Notes: a model not told the origin generated them from the sequence alone. 64,000 nt of DNA from Streptomyces scabichelini (GCF_011045015.1 NZ_JAAKZY010000027.1:1-64000), one strand, 5' to 3'. Counted from the first letter of the stretch, positions 16,451-24,852 are shown. Translations and numbers: made by a program.

Positions 16451-17664
16451 CCCGCCTTCGACCGGACGTCCTTGACGAACACGATCCCGTCGCTGTCCGC
16501 CAGGTGGGCCGGGTCGAGCGGGGCGTAGCCGAACCAGGGGGACACGCGGTGCGCGGGCCGCCTGTCGCCGAGGGTGGTGGCCAGCCGCCGGGCGTCGACG
16601 ACGCAGCGGTCCTCCGGGAGCGCGTACAGGAGTCCTTCGACGGTGTCCGGCGGCGGTGTGTCCACTCCCTGGTGCCGGATCGTGCCGAGGGCCGTGGCCA
16701 CGAAGGCGTACCCCTCGCCGAGCCGGGCGCTCACCAGCGCACCGGCGCTCCACCACTCCACCGGCCCTTGCCACATCTGCATCGAGCTCTTCTCCCGCTG
16801 GAGATGGGAGTTGTTGGCGTGGACCAGTACTGGGCCCCGTTCGGCGAGGGCGAGGAGGTTGTCGGCCATCATCAAATCCCGCAGCGCGCACAACCGGGTC
16901 ATGCGGGCCGGTGAGGTATCGGCCATCCGGAAGTGGTAGCGCAGCAGGCCGGTGGCGGTACGCCCGTACAGGCGTGCCCGGTCCCAGGCGTCCCGCGAGG
17001 TCGCCGCGATCAGATGCGGCGTCTGCTCATCGAGCAGCGCCACCAGATCGTCGGCGAGCAGCCGCAGTTCCCTGGCCTCGGCCGACTGTCCCACGGACCG
17101 GGCCGGATCCATCATCGCGGCGGGTTCGGTCCACCGGTCGTCGGCGCCGAGCAGGCGGTCGAGCGTTTCCGCGGTGCAGGGGAGCAGATCGGCGTCGACC
17201 CCGGCCGAGAGGTAGCCGTGGAGTGCGGTGAGGGCCTGCCGGGGGCTCGCGGCGTGGGTGATCTCCAGCGGGCCGTCGAAACCGGCGAAGTGGAGCCGCT
17301 CGGACGCGGGCCGGCCGTCGTTGTGGGCGCGCATCCAGCGCACGAGCTCGCGGTTGGCCGCGGACGCGCCGAGTCCGAGGTCCGGGTGGCTGAATCCGTG
17401 CTCCATGACCTCGTCGAGAGTGCCCGTGCCCGAGGTGACGTAGTCGTCCACGACCAGGCCCATCAGGCAGTCGCTCTCGATCGCGATCGTCCGGTGGCCC
17501 TCCTGCTCGACGAGCTGTCGGAAGAGCTCGTTGCGCAGCTCGAGCAGAGTGTCCTCGCGGTGGGTGGGCTCGCCCAGAGCGAGTATCCGCGGCCGGGCCG
17601 GGAGCAGCCTCATGACGGCGGCCGCCTCGACGGCATGGACGGTGTCCTTGATGTCGGTAGCCAT
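16432..17664 (-). CDS. Erythromycin esterase-like hydrolase
   Basis: The 410-residue protein fits the erythromycin esterase/succinoglycan biosynthesis family: the hallmark GEPTHREDT carries the catalytic Glu and His, followed by HRTIAIESDCLMGLVVDDYV and a histidine-rich MRAHNDGRP region. Family members open macrolide lactones or act on unknown esters. The start at 17664 (ATG, MATDIKDT) was preferred over the longer open frame at 17724, because that frame would reach into the regulator gene on the other strand. It is divergent from a two-domain MerR regulator, which suggests inducible self-resistance or detoxification. The last 19 bases overlap the GH6 gene. Confidence 0.85.
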   Translation of the reverse strand: MATDIKDTVHAVEAAAVMRLLPARPRILALGEPTHREDTLLELRNELFRQLVEQEGHRTIAIESDCLMGLVVDDYVTSGTGTLDEVMEHGFSHPDLGLGASAANRELVRWMRAHNDGRPASERLHFAGFDGPLEITHAASPRQALTALHGYLSAGVDADLLPCTAETLDRLLGADDRWTEPAAMMDPARSVGQSAEARELRLLADDLVALLDEQTPHLIAATSRDAWDRARLYGRTATGLLRYHFRMADTSPARMTRLCALRDLMMADNLLALAERGPVLVHANNSHLQREKSSMQMWQGPVEWWSAGALVSARLGEGYAFVATALGTIRHQGVDTPPPDTVEGLLYALPEDRCVVDARRLATTLGDRRPAHRVSPWFGYAPLDPAHLADSDGIVFVKDVRSKAGQRAKS

Positions 17665-17669
17665 GCCCT

Positions 17670-17683
17670 CAACGGTATCGTTG
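17670..17683. promoter_or_regulatory. Inverted repeat between esterase and MerR genes
   Basis: CAACG-gtat-CGTTG is a perfect 5-base inverted repeat inside the 58-base gap between the two divergent genes. It is the best candidate for the MerR-type regulator's binding site. Two copies of TTGAA lie just to its right. Confidence 0.4.
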
Positions 17684-17722
17684 AACCTTCGATTGAAACT
17701 TTCCCGTGATATCGGCAGGACC

Positions 17723-18472
17723 ATGGGGCAAAACCTTCAAAATGGTGAGCGGCTCAGGCCGGTCGATCTGGCGCGCGGGCACGGTCTGTCCACGCAGGCG
17801 GTCAGGAACTACGAAGAGGCCGGCATCCTTCCGGTCGCCGGTCGCACACCCCACGGCTACCGCACCTATACCTCGCTGCACGCGGGGGCCCTGACCGCGT
17901 TTCTCGCCCTGGTGCCCGGCCACGGCCACCGGACGGCGGCGTCGATCATGCGGGCGGTGAACGAGGGCGCGGCCGAAGAAGCGTTCCGCCTCATCGACGA
18001 GAGCCACGCCCAGCTCCTCGACGACCGCAGGACCCTCCGGGCCGTGGAGAGCGCCCTCCGTGACCTGGAGCCCACCACCGCGTCCGAGCCCGGTGCGGGC
18101 TCCGAGCCGGCCACGGTGCCGGGGCCCGGCGGCACGTTCATCGGGCCGCTGGCAGAAGACCTCGGCATCCGGCCCGCGACGCTGCGCAAATGGGAGCGCG
18201 CCGGGCTGGTGAGCCCGCGCCGCGACCCGCTGACCGGGTACCGCGTCTACGACGAGGCCGACGTACGGGACGCCCGGCTGGCCCACCAACTGAGGCGGGG
18301 CGGCTACCTGCTGGAGCAGATCGCCCCGCTGATCGCCCAGGTGCGGGCGGCAGGCGGCCTCAAGCCGCTGGAGGCCGCACTGCGCGACTGGCACGGGCGG
18401 CTGTCCGCCCGCGGGCGCGCGATGCTGACCGGGGCCGCCGAGCTGGAGGCGTATCTCCGCAAGCGCGGATGA
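17723..18472 (+). CDS. TioE-like regulator with two MerR helix-turn-helix domains
   Basis: The 249-residue protein contains two MerR-type DNA-binding domains. The first is at about residues 10-70 (VDLARGHGLSTQAVRNYEEA, then GYRTYT). The second is at about 135-200 (GPLAEDLGIRPATLRKWERA, then TGYRVYDEADV). A Pro/Glu-rich linker joins them. This tandem arrangement is known from the TioE family in thiocoraline producers and other actinomycetes. No metal-binding cysteines are visible, so the inducer is probably an organic molecule. It is divergent from the erythromycin-esterase-like gene and is the obvious candidate to control it. Confidence 0.88.
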   Translation: MGQNLQNGERLRPVDLARGHGLSTQAVRNYEEAGILPVAGRTPHGYRTYTSLHAGALTAFLALVPGHGHRTAASIMRAVNEGAAEEAFRLIDESHAQLLDDRRTLRAVESALRDLEPTTASEPGAGSEPATVPGPGGTFIGPLAEDLGIRPATLRKWERAGLVSPRRDPLTGYRVYDEADVRDARLAHQLRRGGYLLEQIAPLIAQVRAAGGLKPLEAALRDWHGRLSARGRAMLTGAAELEAYLRKRG

Positions 18473-18703
18473 GACTTCGGTCGTCGGCCGAAGAGAACGC
18501 CGAAGGTAACGCCGAAGAGAACAAGCGGCACAGGCGGTTCCGTATCCGTGTACCCGATCCGTGCACCCGAGGCGGTTGTGCGCACGCCACTTCGCGACGC
18601 ATCCATGAATCATTGCGCGATCCATTGTCTCTTTCACCTGCACGCTCTACGCTCCCCCGGTCTCGCTCATGAACAGAGTTCACATATCTGATGGGAGTGT
18701 CCG

Positions 18704-19969
18704 ATGAGCGCAAGACTTCGATTAGCCGTCCTGCTGACGGCTCTGGCCACGTTCGCAGCCCTTGCCGTCCCCTCCGTCTCGGCCCGCCCGGCGCCGAAGG
18801 CCCCGCAGACCGCGGTCCTCGACGGCGAACGGCTCCAGCGCACCAAGCTCCGCCTGGAACACGGCGACCGCCAACTCAAGAGCAGACTCAGGGACTTGAC
18901 CGCACGGGCCGACAAATGGCTCGACCAGGGCCCCTGGACGGTCGTCGACAAACCGAAGCCCGCACCCGGCGGCGACGTCCACGACTATCTGAGCCAGGCC
19001 CCCTACTGGTGGCCGTCCAAGGAGCCGACCGCCGACAACCCCTGGGGCTGCCCGTACGTCCAGCGCGACGGTGAGCGCAATCCCGAGGTCGACACCGGCA
19101 CGGACCGCCAGGACGTCGGAAAGGTCTTCGCGGCGTCGTACGACCTGACCCTGGCCTGGTACTACACCGGGAAGCGGGCGTACGCCGAGAAGGCCGCCTC
19201 TGTTCTGCGCACCTGGTTCCTCGACCCGGCCACGAGGATGAACCCGAACCTCGACCACGCGCAGTTCATTCCGTGCAAGTACGACGGCCGGGCCATCGGC
19301 ATCATCGACTTCTCGCAGGCCTACACCAGCGTCGTGGACGCGATCGCGATCCTCGACACGGGCGCCCCCGGCTGGACCAGGGCGGACCGCTCCGAAATGC
19401 GGGAGTGGAACGAGGACTTCCGTGACTGGCTGATCCACAGCGACTTCGGCAAGGAGGAGGCTGCCGCGGACAACAACCACGGCACGTTCTACGACATGCA
19501 GCTCGCCGCCCTCGCGTACGCGACCGGCGACAAGGACCTGGCCCGGCGGACCGTCCTGGACGCACGCGCCAAGCGGATCGATCCGCAGATCGCCGCGGAC
19601 GGCAGCCAGCCGCAGGAACTCAGGCGGACCAGGAGCTGGCACTACGCGACGTTCAGCCTCGTGGCGTACACGCGGCTCGCCGCCATCGGCAGGCATGTCG
19701 GTGTGGACCTGTGGGCGTACGAAGGGCCGGACGGGCAGAGCCTGTTCAAGGCGGTCGACTACCTGCTGCCCGCGGCGACCGGCAAAGCCGAGTGGCCACA
19801 CCCGGAGCTGCAGTTCCAGCGGTTCGCGGCGAGTGACATCGTCCACGCGGCCGCCGACGCGGGAGACCCGGCGGCGAAGGCAGCGGTGCCGAAGCTGGAG
19901 ACGCCGCCCGGCGGTGACCTGTGGGCCCTGCGGCCCGCGGCGGAGCAGCTCGACTCGATCGCGGGCTGA
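18704..19969 (+). CDS. Secreted alginate lyase-like protein
   Basis: The 421-residue protein has a clear signal peptide (to about residue 27) and an all-helical alginate lyase domain of the polysaccharide lyase 5 type. The catalytic Asn-His pair is present in DNNHGTFYD, and a second conserved patch reads RTRSWHYATFSL. YWWPSKEPT near residue 102 is also typical. It would cleave uronate polysaccharide outside the cell by beta-elimination, though many Streptomyces homologues have untested substrates. GGGAGTG precedes the ATG. The 230-base gap upstream contains three short GCCGAAGGTAAC-like repeats and nothing else obvious. Confidence 0.87.
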   Translation: MSARLRLAVLLTALATFAALAVPSVSARPAPKAPQTAVLDGERLQRTKLRLEHGDRQLKSRLRDLTARADKWLDQGPWTVVDKPKPAPGGDVHDYLSQAPYWWPSKEPTADNPWGCPYVQRDGERNPEVDTGTDRQDVGKVFAASYDLTLAWYYTGKRAYAEKAASVLRTWFLDPATRMNPNLDHAQFIPCKYDGRAIGIIDFSQAYTSVVDAIAILDTGAPGWTRADRSEMREWNEDFRDWLIHSDFGKEEAAADNNHGTFYDMQLAALAYATGDKDLARRTVLDARAKRIDPQIAADGSQPQELRRTRSWHYATFSLVAYTRLAAIGRHVGVDLWAYEGPDGQSLFKAVDYLLPAATGKAEWPHPELQFQRFAASDIVHAAADAGDPAAKAAVPKLETPPGGDLWALRPAAEQLDSIAG

Positions 19970-20030
19970 GCGCCCGGCACGAAGAGCGTCCTGGTGGAGT
20001 GGACGGGCGGGCCCTGGTGGAGTGAGTGGT

Positions 20031-21275
20031 TCAGGGTCGCGGATCGGCGATCGCCGCGTCCGGAGCGCTCACCTTTCCGCCCGTCTGCCGGCCGCTCGTA
20101 CGCAGGACGCCCGCGAACGCGACGAGCCCGAAGGCCAGTACCGTCACAAGGCCGAAGGACACCATCAGGCTCGTCGCGTCCGCGATCGTCCCGATCGCGG
20201 ACGGGGCGATCAGGCCCGAGGTGTACGTGATGGTCGCGACACCCGCGATGGCCTGGGCGGGGTTGGGCCCGCTGCGTCCGGCCGCCGCGAAGCAGAGCGG
20301 TACGACGACCGCGATGCCGAGGCCCATCAGCGCGAAGCCGCTCATCGCCACCGCCGCGTTCCCGGCCACCACGACGAGCAGTCCGCCGAGGGTCGCCAGG
20401 ACGCCGCCGATGCGTACGGTGCGGACCGGGCCGAAGCGGTCCACCACCGCGTCGCCCGCGATCCGTGCGAGCGCCATGGTGAGCGTGAAGCCCGTCGTGG
20501 ACGCGGCGGCGACCCCGGCCGAGCTGTCGAGGACGTCCCGCAGATAGACCGCCGACCAGTCCAGGCTCGCGCCCTCCGCGAACACCGCGCAGAACCCGAC
20601 CGCGCCGATGAGCAGCGCCGACCTCGGTGGCAGCGCGAACCGCGGTGGCGCCTCCTCGTCCTCGGTGGGCCGCAGATCCAGTACGCCCTGGCAGGCGGCC
20701 ACACCGATGAGCGTGAGCGCGGCTGCCGCGAGCGCATGGTGCAGGCGGGCGTCCGAGCCCAGATGCGCGGCGAGCGTGCCGGCCGCCGAGCCGATCAGGG
20801 CGCCCGCGCTCCACATGCCGTGCAGGCCGGACATGATCGACTTGGTGAGACGGTTCTCGATCTCTACGCCCAGCGCGTTCATCACCACGTCGGACATGCC
20901 CGCCGTCGCGCCGTAGACGAACAGGGCCGCGCAGAGGGTGAGCAGGTTCGGCGCGAGGGCCGGGAGGACGAGGGCGAGCGTCCACAGCGCGATGAGGCCG
21001 CGCAGGGCCGCGCGGGCGCCGAAACGGTGGCTGATGCCGCTGGCCAGCGGCATCGCCACGGAAGCGCCGACGGCGGGGAACGCGAGCGCCAGGCCGAGCT
21101 GGCCCGCGCTCACCGAGGCGTGGTCCTGGATCCACGGGACGCGGGTCGCGAACGAGCCCGTGACGGCGCCGTGCACGGCGAAGACCGTCGCTACGGCGTA
21201 CCGGGCGCGCCTCAACTCGCTTTTGTCGTAGACCACTTCACCCCTGCCTCTCAGCTCTTCCGCACGCTGTCCCAT
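20031..21275 (-). CDS. MFS transporter next to ROK repressor
   Basis: This MFS protein of about 414 residues has 12 predicted membrane helices and resembles the YbjJ/FucP-like group (FATRVPWIQDHASVSAGQLG). I set the start at the ATG at 21275; the GTG at 21236 (VVYDKSELRR) is an alternative with a better upstream purine run. It is divergent from a ROK-family repressor with a perfect inverted repeat between them, a typical arrangement for a sugar-responsive transporter. The direction of transport and the substrate are unknown. Confidence 0.85.
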   Translation of the reverse strand: MGQRAEELRGRGEVVYDKSELRRARYAVATVFAVHGAVTGSFATRVPWIQDHASVSAGQLGLALAFPAVGASVAMPLASGISHRFGARAALRGLIALWTLALVLPALAPNLLTLCAALFVYGATAGMSDVVMNALGVEIENRLTKSIMSGLHGMWSAGALIGSAAGTLAAHLGSDARLHHALAAAALTLIGVAACQGVLDLRPTEDEEAPPRFALPPRSALLIGAVGFCAVFAEGASLDWSAVYLRDVLDSSAGVAAASTTGFTLTMALARIAGDAVVDRFGPVRTVRIGGVLATLGGLLVVVAGNAAVAMSGFALMGLGIAVVVPLCFAAAGRSGPNPAQAIAGVATITYTSGLIAPSAIGTIADATSLMVSFGLVTVLAFGLVAFAGVLRTSGRQTGGKVSAPDAAIADPRP

Positions 21276-21289
21276 TCCGCCGACGTAAA

Positions 21290-21312
21290 CTATCAGGGAC
21301 CCTGCCTGATAG
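21290..21312. promoter_or_regulatory. Perfect inverted repeat, likely ROK operator
   Basis: CTATCAGG, 7 bases, CCTGATAG: a perfect 8-base inverted repeat 15 bases upstream of the MFS start and about 55 bases before the ROK gene. It is AT-richer than its surroundings. A dimeric ROK repressor acting on both divergent genes is the simplest reading. Confidence 0.6.
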
Positions 21313-21367
21313 ATAGCCGTTATCGTGCCCTTGCCGCCCTGACCCTCCAATCTGGAAGGATCCCGGC

Positions 21368-22558
21368 ATGCCCGCATCTCCGAGTACCGCCCGGGCCATC
21401 AACGACCGGCTCGCCCTGCGGCTGCTGCAGCAGGAAGGTCCTTTGACGGCAGGGCAGTTGAAGCAGCTCACCGGACTGTCCCGGCCCACGGTCGCCGACC
21501 TGGTGGAACGCCTGACGGCCGCCGGACTGATCGCGGTCGTGGGGGAGTCGGGCGAGCAGCGCCGCGGCCCGAACGCCCGCCTGTACGGGATAGTCGCCGA
21601 CCTCGCGCATCTGGCCGCCCTTGACGTACGCACCGAGGGCGTGTCCGTGGTCGTCACGGATCTGGTCGGCTCGGTGCTGGCCGAGGCGTCGGTGCCGATC
21701 GGGGACGAGGCGGGCACCGGGTCCGCCGTCGAGCAGGCGGTCACGCTGGTCGAGCGTACGGCCAAGGAGGCCGGGGCGGACCGGCTGCACACGGTGGGGA
21801 TCGGCGCGCCGGGCCTCATCGACCCCGCCACGGGCGAACTCCGTGATTCCTCCGGCCTGCCCGAATGGCACCGCCGCCTCGTCGCCGCTCTCGACGACCG
21901 GCTCGTGGCCCGCGTCCTCGTCGAGAACGAGACGAACCTCGCGGCCCTGGCGGAACAGCGCGCCGGCGCCGCCCGCGACCGGGACACCTTCGTCCTCCTC
22001 TGGCTCGGCCACGGTATCGGCGCCGCCGTCGTCCTCGACGGGACCCTGCGCCGGGGCGCCTCCGGCGGCACCGGTGAGATCGGCTTCCTTCCGGTCCCGG
22101 GCACCTCCGGCCTGCCCTCGGCGACGGACTGCGACGGAGGCTTCCACTCGCTCGCGGGCGCCGCGGCGATCGTGGAACTCGCCGGGCGGTACGGGGTCGT
22201 GGCGTCCCCGGAGCCCCATGAACCGCATGCGGCGTCCCTCGTCCGAACGGCGGTGAACGCACGTGGTCGGGCGACCCGTTGCCTCGACTTCCTCGACGCG
22301 CTCGCCGATCGCGTGGCCATCGGGGCCGCGTCCGTGATCGCTGTGCTGGACCCCGGATGTGTGGTGCTCGCCGGCGAGATCGGGCAGGCCGGCGGAGAGG
22401 CGCTTGCCGGCCGGGTTCAGGAGCGGCTAGCCCGGATGTCGCCGCTGCCCACCGAGGTGCGGGCCAGTTCGCTGGGGGGTGGGGCGGTGCTCCGGGGGGC
22501 GTTGCTGATGGCACGGGAGCGGGCTCAGGACGAGCTGTTCGGTCCTCCGGAGCGGTAG
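21368..22558 (+). CDS. ROK-family transcriptional repressor
   Basis: The 396-residue protein joins an N-terminal winged helix (LTAGQLKQLTGLSRPTVADL) to a ROK domain with sugar-kinase fold (VGIGAPGLIDPATG, VLVENETNLAALAEQ, LWLGHGIGAAVVLDG). Two kinase features are lost: the usual GEIGH reads GEIGF, and the zinc motif CxCGxxGC is reduced to DCDGGFHS. It should therefore bind an effector but not phosphorylate it. GGAAGGATC precedes the ATG. The stop is TAG, supplied by the second copy of the dispersed repeat. Confidence 0.9.
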   Translation: MPASPSTARAINDRLALRLLQQEGPLTAGQLKQLTGLSRPTVADLVERLTAAGLIAVVGESGEQRRGPNARLYGIVADLAHLAALDVRTEGVSVVVTDLVGSVLAEASVPIGDEAGTGSAVEQAVTLVERTAKEAGADRLHTVGIGAPGLIDPATGELRDSSGLPEWHRRLVAALDDRLVARVLVENETNLAALAEQRAGAARDRDTFVLLWLGHGIGAAVVLDGTLRRGASGGTGEIGFLPVPGTSGLPSATDCDGGFHSLAGAAAIVELAGRYGVVASPEPHEPHAASLVRTAVNARGRATRCLDFLDALADRVAIGAASVIAVLDPGCVVLAGEIGQAGGEALAGRVQERLARMSPLPTEVRASSLGGGAVLRGALLMARERAQDELFGPPER

Positions 22559-22662
22559 CGCTCCGCTGGGGGCTGGATTGAGGCTGCGGGTTCGTTGTGG
22601 CTGGTCGCGCAGTTCCCCGCGCCCCTGACAGGGCGTGCCCCCTGGCGGGGGCACGCCCTGTC
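22556..22662 (+). repeat. Intergenic repeat, copy 2 (TAG-type) with terminator
   Basis: The copy begins at the TAG stop of the ROK gene (TAGCGCTCCGCT) and contains GCTGCGGGTTCGTTGTGGCT and the core GTGGCTGGTCGCGCAGTTCC near 22598-22617. It runs into a perfect 16-base-pair hairpin at 22627-22662. Confidence 0.9.
22627..22662. terminator. Perfect 16-bp hairpin terminator
   Basis: Arms 22627-22642 and 22647-22662 are exact reverse complements around a 4-base loop (tggc). The hairpin lies between convergent genes and overlaps the stop codon of the small membrane protein gene. It can serve both strands. Confidence 0.85.
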
Positions 22663-23059
22663 AGACCGTCCCGTCCGACGCCAGCCACAGCAGTGCCGAA
22701 GGCAGTAGCACCGCCGTGCCCAGCAGTGTCATGAAGCCGGCGCCGCTCGCCGGCGACAGCGGCTCCAGGTGGGCCGCGTGGAAGACGAGATGGGGGACCG
22801 TGGCCGCCAGGTAGGCGGCCAGTGCCGTGAACACCAGCCGTCGTTCCATGGTGGCCACGGCCGCGCAGAGCACCACTGCGAGCGAGAGGTTCAAGGAGCC
22901 CAGGTCACGCAGCAGGTGCTCGTTGTACGGCGGGAGCAGTGACACCCAGCGCCAGTCCCAGAACACCTCCGGCAGCAGCAGGATCCACAGGCCCAGCACC
23001 ACCTGCGTACCGGCGAGCAGCCCGAGCCCGGCCCGCAGTACGGCGGCTCGGCGGCTCAC
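22661..23059 (-). CDS. Small four-helix membrane protein
   Basis: I do not recognise a named family. The 132-residue protein has four hydrophobic segments (about residues 8-28, 48-70, 75-95 and 106-126), with acidic and histidine residues in the loops (NEHLLRDLGSLN, HLVFHAAHLEPL). Its ATG overlaps the stop of the upstream NAD-binding gene by 4 bases, so the two are translated together and belong to the ECF41 partner operon. Confidence 0.8.
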   Translation of the reverse strand: MSRRAAVLRAGLGLLAGTQVVLGLWILLLPEVFWDWRWVSLLPPYNEHLLRDLGSLNLSLAVVLCAAVATMERRLVFTALAAYLAATVPHLVFHAAHLEPLSPASGAGFMTLLGTAVLLPSALLWLASDGTV

Positions 23060-23820
23060 CGGCCCCGCTCCGCACCGAGGCGAGCCGCCAGGTACTCCTC
23101 GAACGTGACCTTCCCCACGGCCCGTTCCGGAGTGAGATGCCCGCCCGCACGGAAGCCGCGGTACGCCTTGCCGGCCAGGGGGACGTTCACGATCGGCCGA
23201 CGGCGACCGGTGGCCGCCAGGTAGGCGCGGGCCAGCTCAGGGAACGTACGGACCTCGGGACCGCCCATGTCCTCCACGCGCCCGGCGGGTCCGACCGCGG
23301 CCAGCCGGGCCATGCGGTCGGCGACCTCGGCCACGTCGACGGGCTGGTCGCCGACGCCGGCCGGCAGGAACACGACCGGCAGCCTGGAGAGGGCCTGGAG
23401 CACCCTCGCCACAAGGTCGTGGAACTGGGTCGTGCGCAGGATCGTCCAGCCGAGCCCCGACGCCTCGATCCGCTTCTCCACAGCGAGCTTGGTCTTGTAG
23501 TAGCCGAACGGCACCCGGTCGATGCCGACGATCGAGATGTAGAGCAGATGGCCCACGCCCGCCCGGCGCGCGGCCTCGATCAGGTGGCGGGCCGCCTCCT
23601 CGTCGCCCCCGCGCGGTGTGGTCGCGCAGTGCACGATCGTGTCCACGCCCTGGACAGCCGCGTCCAGGCCGCTGCCGCCCTCGCGCAGATCGACGGCGTA
23701 CGGCTGGGAGTGCCGGCTGAGTACCCGCACCTCGGGGCCGTCCGCGCCGTCCGTGCGCAGCCGCTCGGTGACGAGCCGGCCGAGCGTTCCCGTACCGCCG
23801 GTCACCAGGATGGTGGTCAT
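23056..23820 (-). CDS. NAD(P)-binding NmrA/SDR-like protein, ECF41 partner
   Basis: The 254-residue protein has a Rossmann motif at the very N terminus (TILVTGGTGTLGRLV) and the NmrA/atypical short-chain dehydrogenase layout, without a convincing YxxxK catalytic pair. ECF41 sigma factors are typically encoded beside a carboxymuconolactone decarboxylase, oxidoreductase or epimerase-like gene; this is that partner for the sigma factor at 23933-24823. AAGGAG lies 9 bases before the ATG. A TGTCACA element about 85 bases upstream fits an ECF41-dependent promoter. Confidence 0.88.
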   Translation of the reverse strand: MTTILVTGGTGTLGRLVTERLRTDGADGPEVRVLSRHSQPYAVDLREGGSGLDAAVQGVDTIVHCATTPRGGDEEAARHLIEAARRAGVGHLLYISIVGIDRVPFGYYKTKLAVEKRIEASGLGWTILRTTQFHDLVARVLQALSRLPVVFLPAGVGDQPVDVAEVADRMARLAAVGPAGRVEDMGGPEVRTFPELARAYLAATGRRRPIVNVPLAGKAYRGFRAGGHLTPERAVGKVTFEEYLAARLGAERGR

Positions 23821-23882
23821 GGTGTCGAGCTCCTTGTGACATACGATGCCGGGCGCTCCCGAGTGGAACGCCCCTCATCAGC

Positions 23883-23912
23883 CACGACTGCACAGCCGCC
23901 GCGAATGTGACA
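23883..23912 (-). promoter_or_regulatory. Predicted ECF41 promoter of the NmrA-like gene
   Basis: On the minus strand TGTCACA (23906-23912) is followed, 19 bases later, by CGTG (23883-23886). The ECF41 consensus, as I recall it, is TGTCACA at -35 and CGTC at -10, so the -35 is perfect and the -10 has one mismatch. The element points at the gene starting at 23820 and lies just below the end of the sigma gene. Confidence 0.6.
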
Positions 23913-23932
23913 GCGCGGGTGGGCCGCCCGGA

Positions 23933-24823
23933 CTACGGACGTGCGAGCTGGCGGCCCGCGAACCCCAGCTTGTCCGGGTTCACCACGGCCTGTACCTGGG
24001 CGATCAGTCCGTCTTGCAGCTCGAACGTGATAACGCCGGCGAGCGCGCCGTCCTGCCACGCGAGGAGGGCGGGCGCACCGTTGACCTCCGCCACCGTGAC
24101 GTCCACGCCCGCAGCGACTCGCTCGGCGAGGCCCACGAGGAACCGCACGACCTTCTCGCGCCCCACGACCGGCCGCCGCGCCGCGGAGACCTTGCCGCCG
24201 CCGTCGCTCCACCAGGTCACGTCCGACGCGAGCAGCTTCTCCAGGCCGGCCAGGTCACCCTCGCGGGCCGCCGTGAGGAAGGAGACGATCAGTTCCTCCC
24301 GCTGCTCGGGTGCGGCCTCGAACCGGGCCTTGGGAGCGGCCAGCCGCTGGACCGCCCGCCGGTAGAGCTGACGGCAGTTGGCCTCGCTCAGGGCGAGCAC
24401 GCCGGCGATCTCGCGGTGGCCGTACGCGAAGGCCTCCCGCAGCACGTACACGGCCCGTTCGGTCGGCGTCAGCCGCTCCAGCAGCATCAGCAGCGCCATG
24501 GACACGGCATCGCGCCGCTCGGCCGACTCCAGGGGCCCGAGCGTGCCGTCCGAGGTGACCACGGGCTCCGGCAGCCACGGACCGACGTACTGCTCGCGCT
24601 GCGCCCGGGCCGAGGTGAGCCGGGTGAGACAGAGGTTCGTGACGACTTTGGCCAGCCAGGCCGCGGGCTGCTCGACGACCGCCCGATCGGCCCTGCTCCA
24701 GCGCAGATACGCGTCCTGCACCGCGTCCTCCGCCTCCTCGGCGGACCCGAGCATCCGATAGGCCAGACCGAACAGGCGCGGGCGGTGGCTCTCGAACTCG
24801 TCGGCGATCCAGCTTGTCGTCAC
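23933..24823 (-). CDS. ECF41-type RNA polymerase sigma factor with fused SnoaL-like domain
   Basis: The 296-residue protein starts at GTG after GGAG. Sigma region 2 is FESHRPRLFGLAYRMLGSAE, region 4 includes RAVYVLREAFAYGHREIAGV, and a C-terminal SnoaL-like domain of about 110 residues follows. Three ECF41 signature motifs are present: WLPEP in the linker, DGGGK and NPDKL in the extension. In this group the extension replaces an anti-sigma factor by regulating the sigma intramolecularly. The target is expected to be the adjacent NmrA-like gene. Confidence 0.93.
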   Translation of the reverse strand: MTTSWIADEFESHRPRLFGLAYRMLGSAEEAEDAVQDAYLRWSRADRAVVEQPAAWLAKVVTNLCLTRLTSARAQREQYVGPWLPEPVVTSDGTLGPLESAERRDAVSMALLMLLERLTPTERAVYVLREAFAYGHREIAGVLALSEANCRQLYRRAVQRLAAPKARFEAAPEQREELIVSFLTAAREGDLAGLEKLLASDVTWWSDGGGKVSAARRPVVGREKVVRFLVGLAERVAAGVDVTVAEVNGAPALLAWQDGALAGVITFELQDGLIAQVQAVVNPDKLGFAGRQLARP

Positions 24824-24852
24824 CGCTCCAGCCTGTCAGAAGCCGGGCAGGA

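Noticed and set aside
23835..23841. Second TGTCACA on the minus strand just before the NmrA-like gene
   Set aside because: It overlaps the ribosome-binding region of that gene (AAGGAG) and leaves no room for a -10 and leader, so it is not a likely ECF41 promoter.
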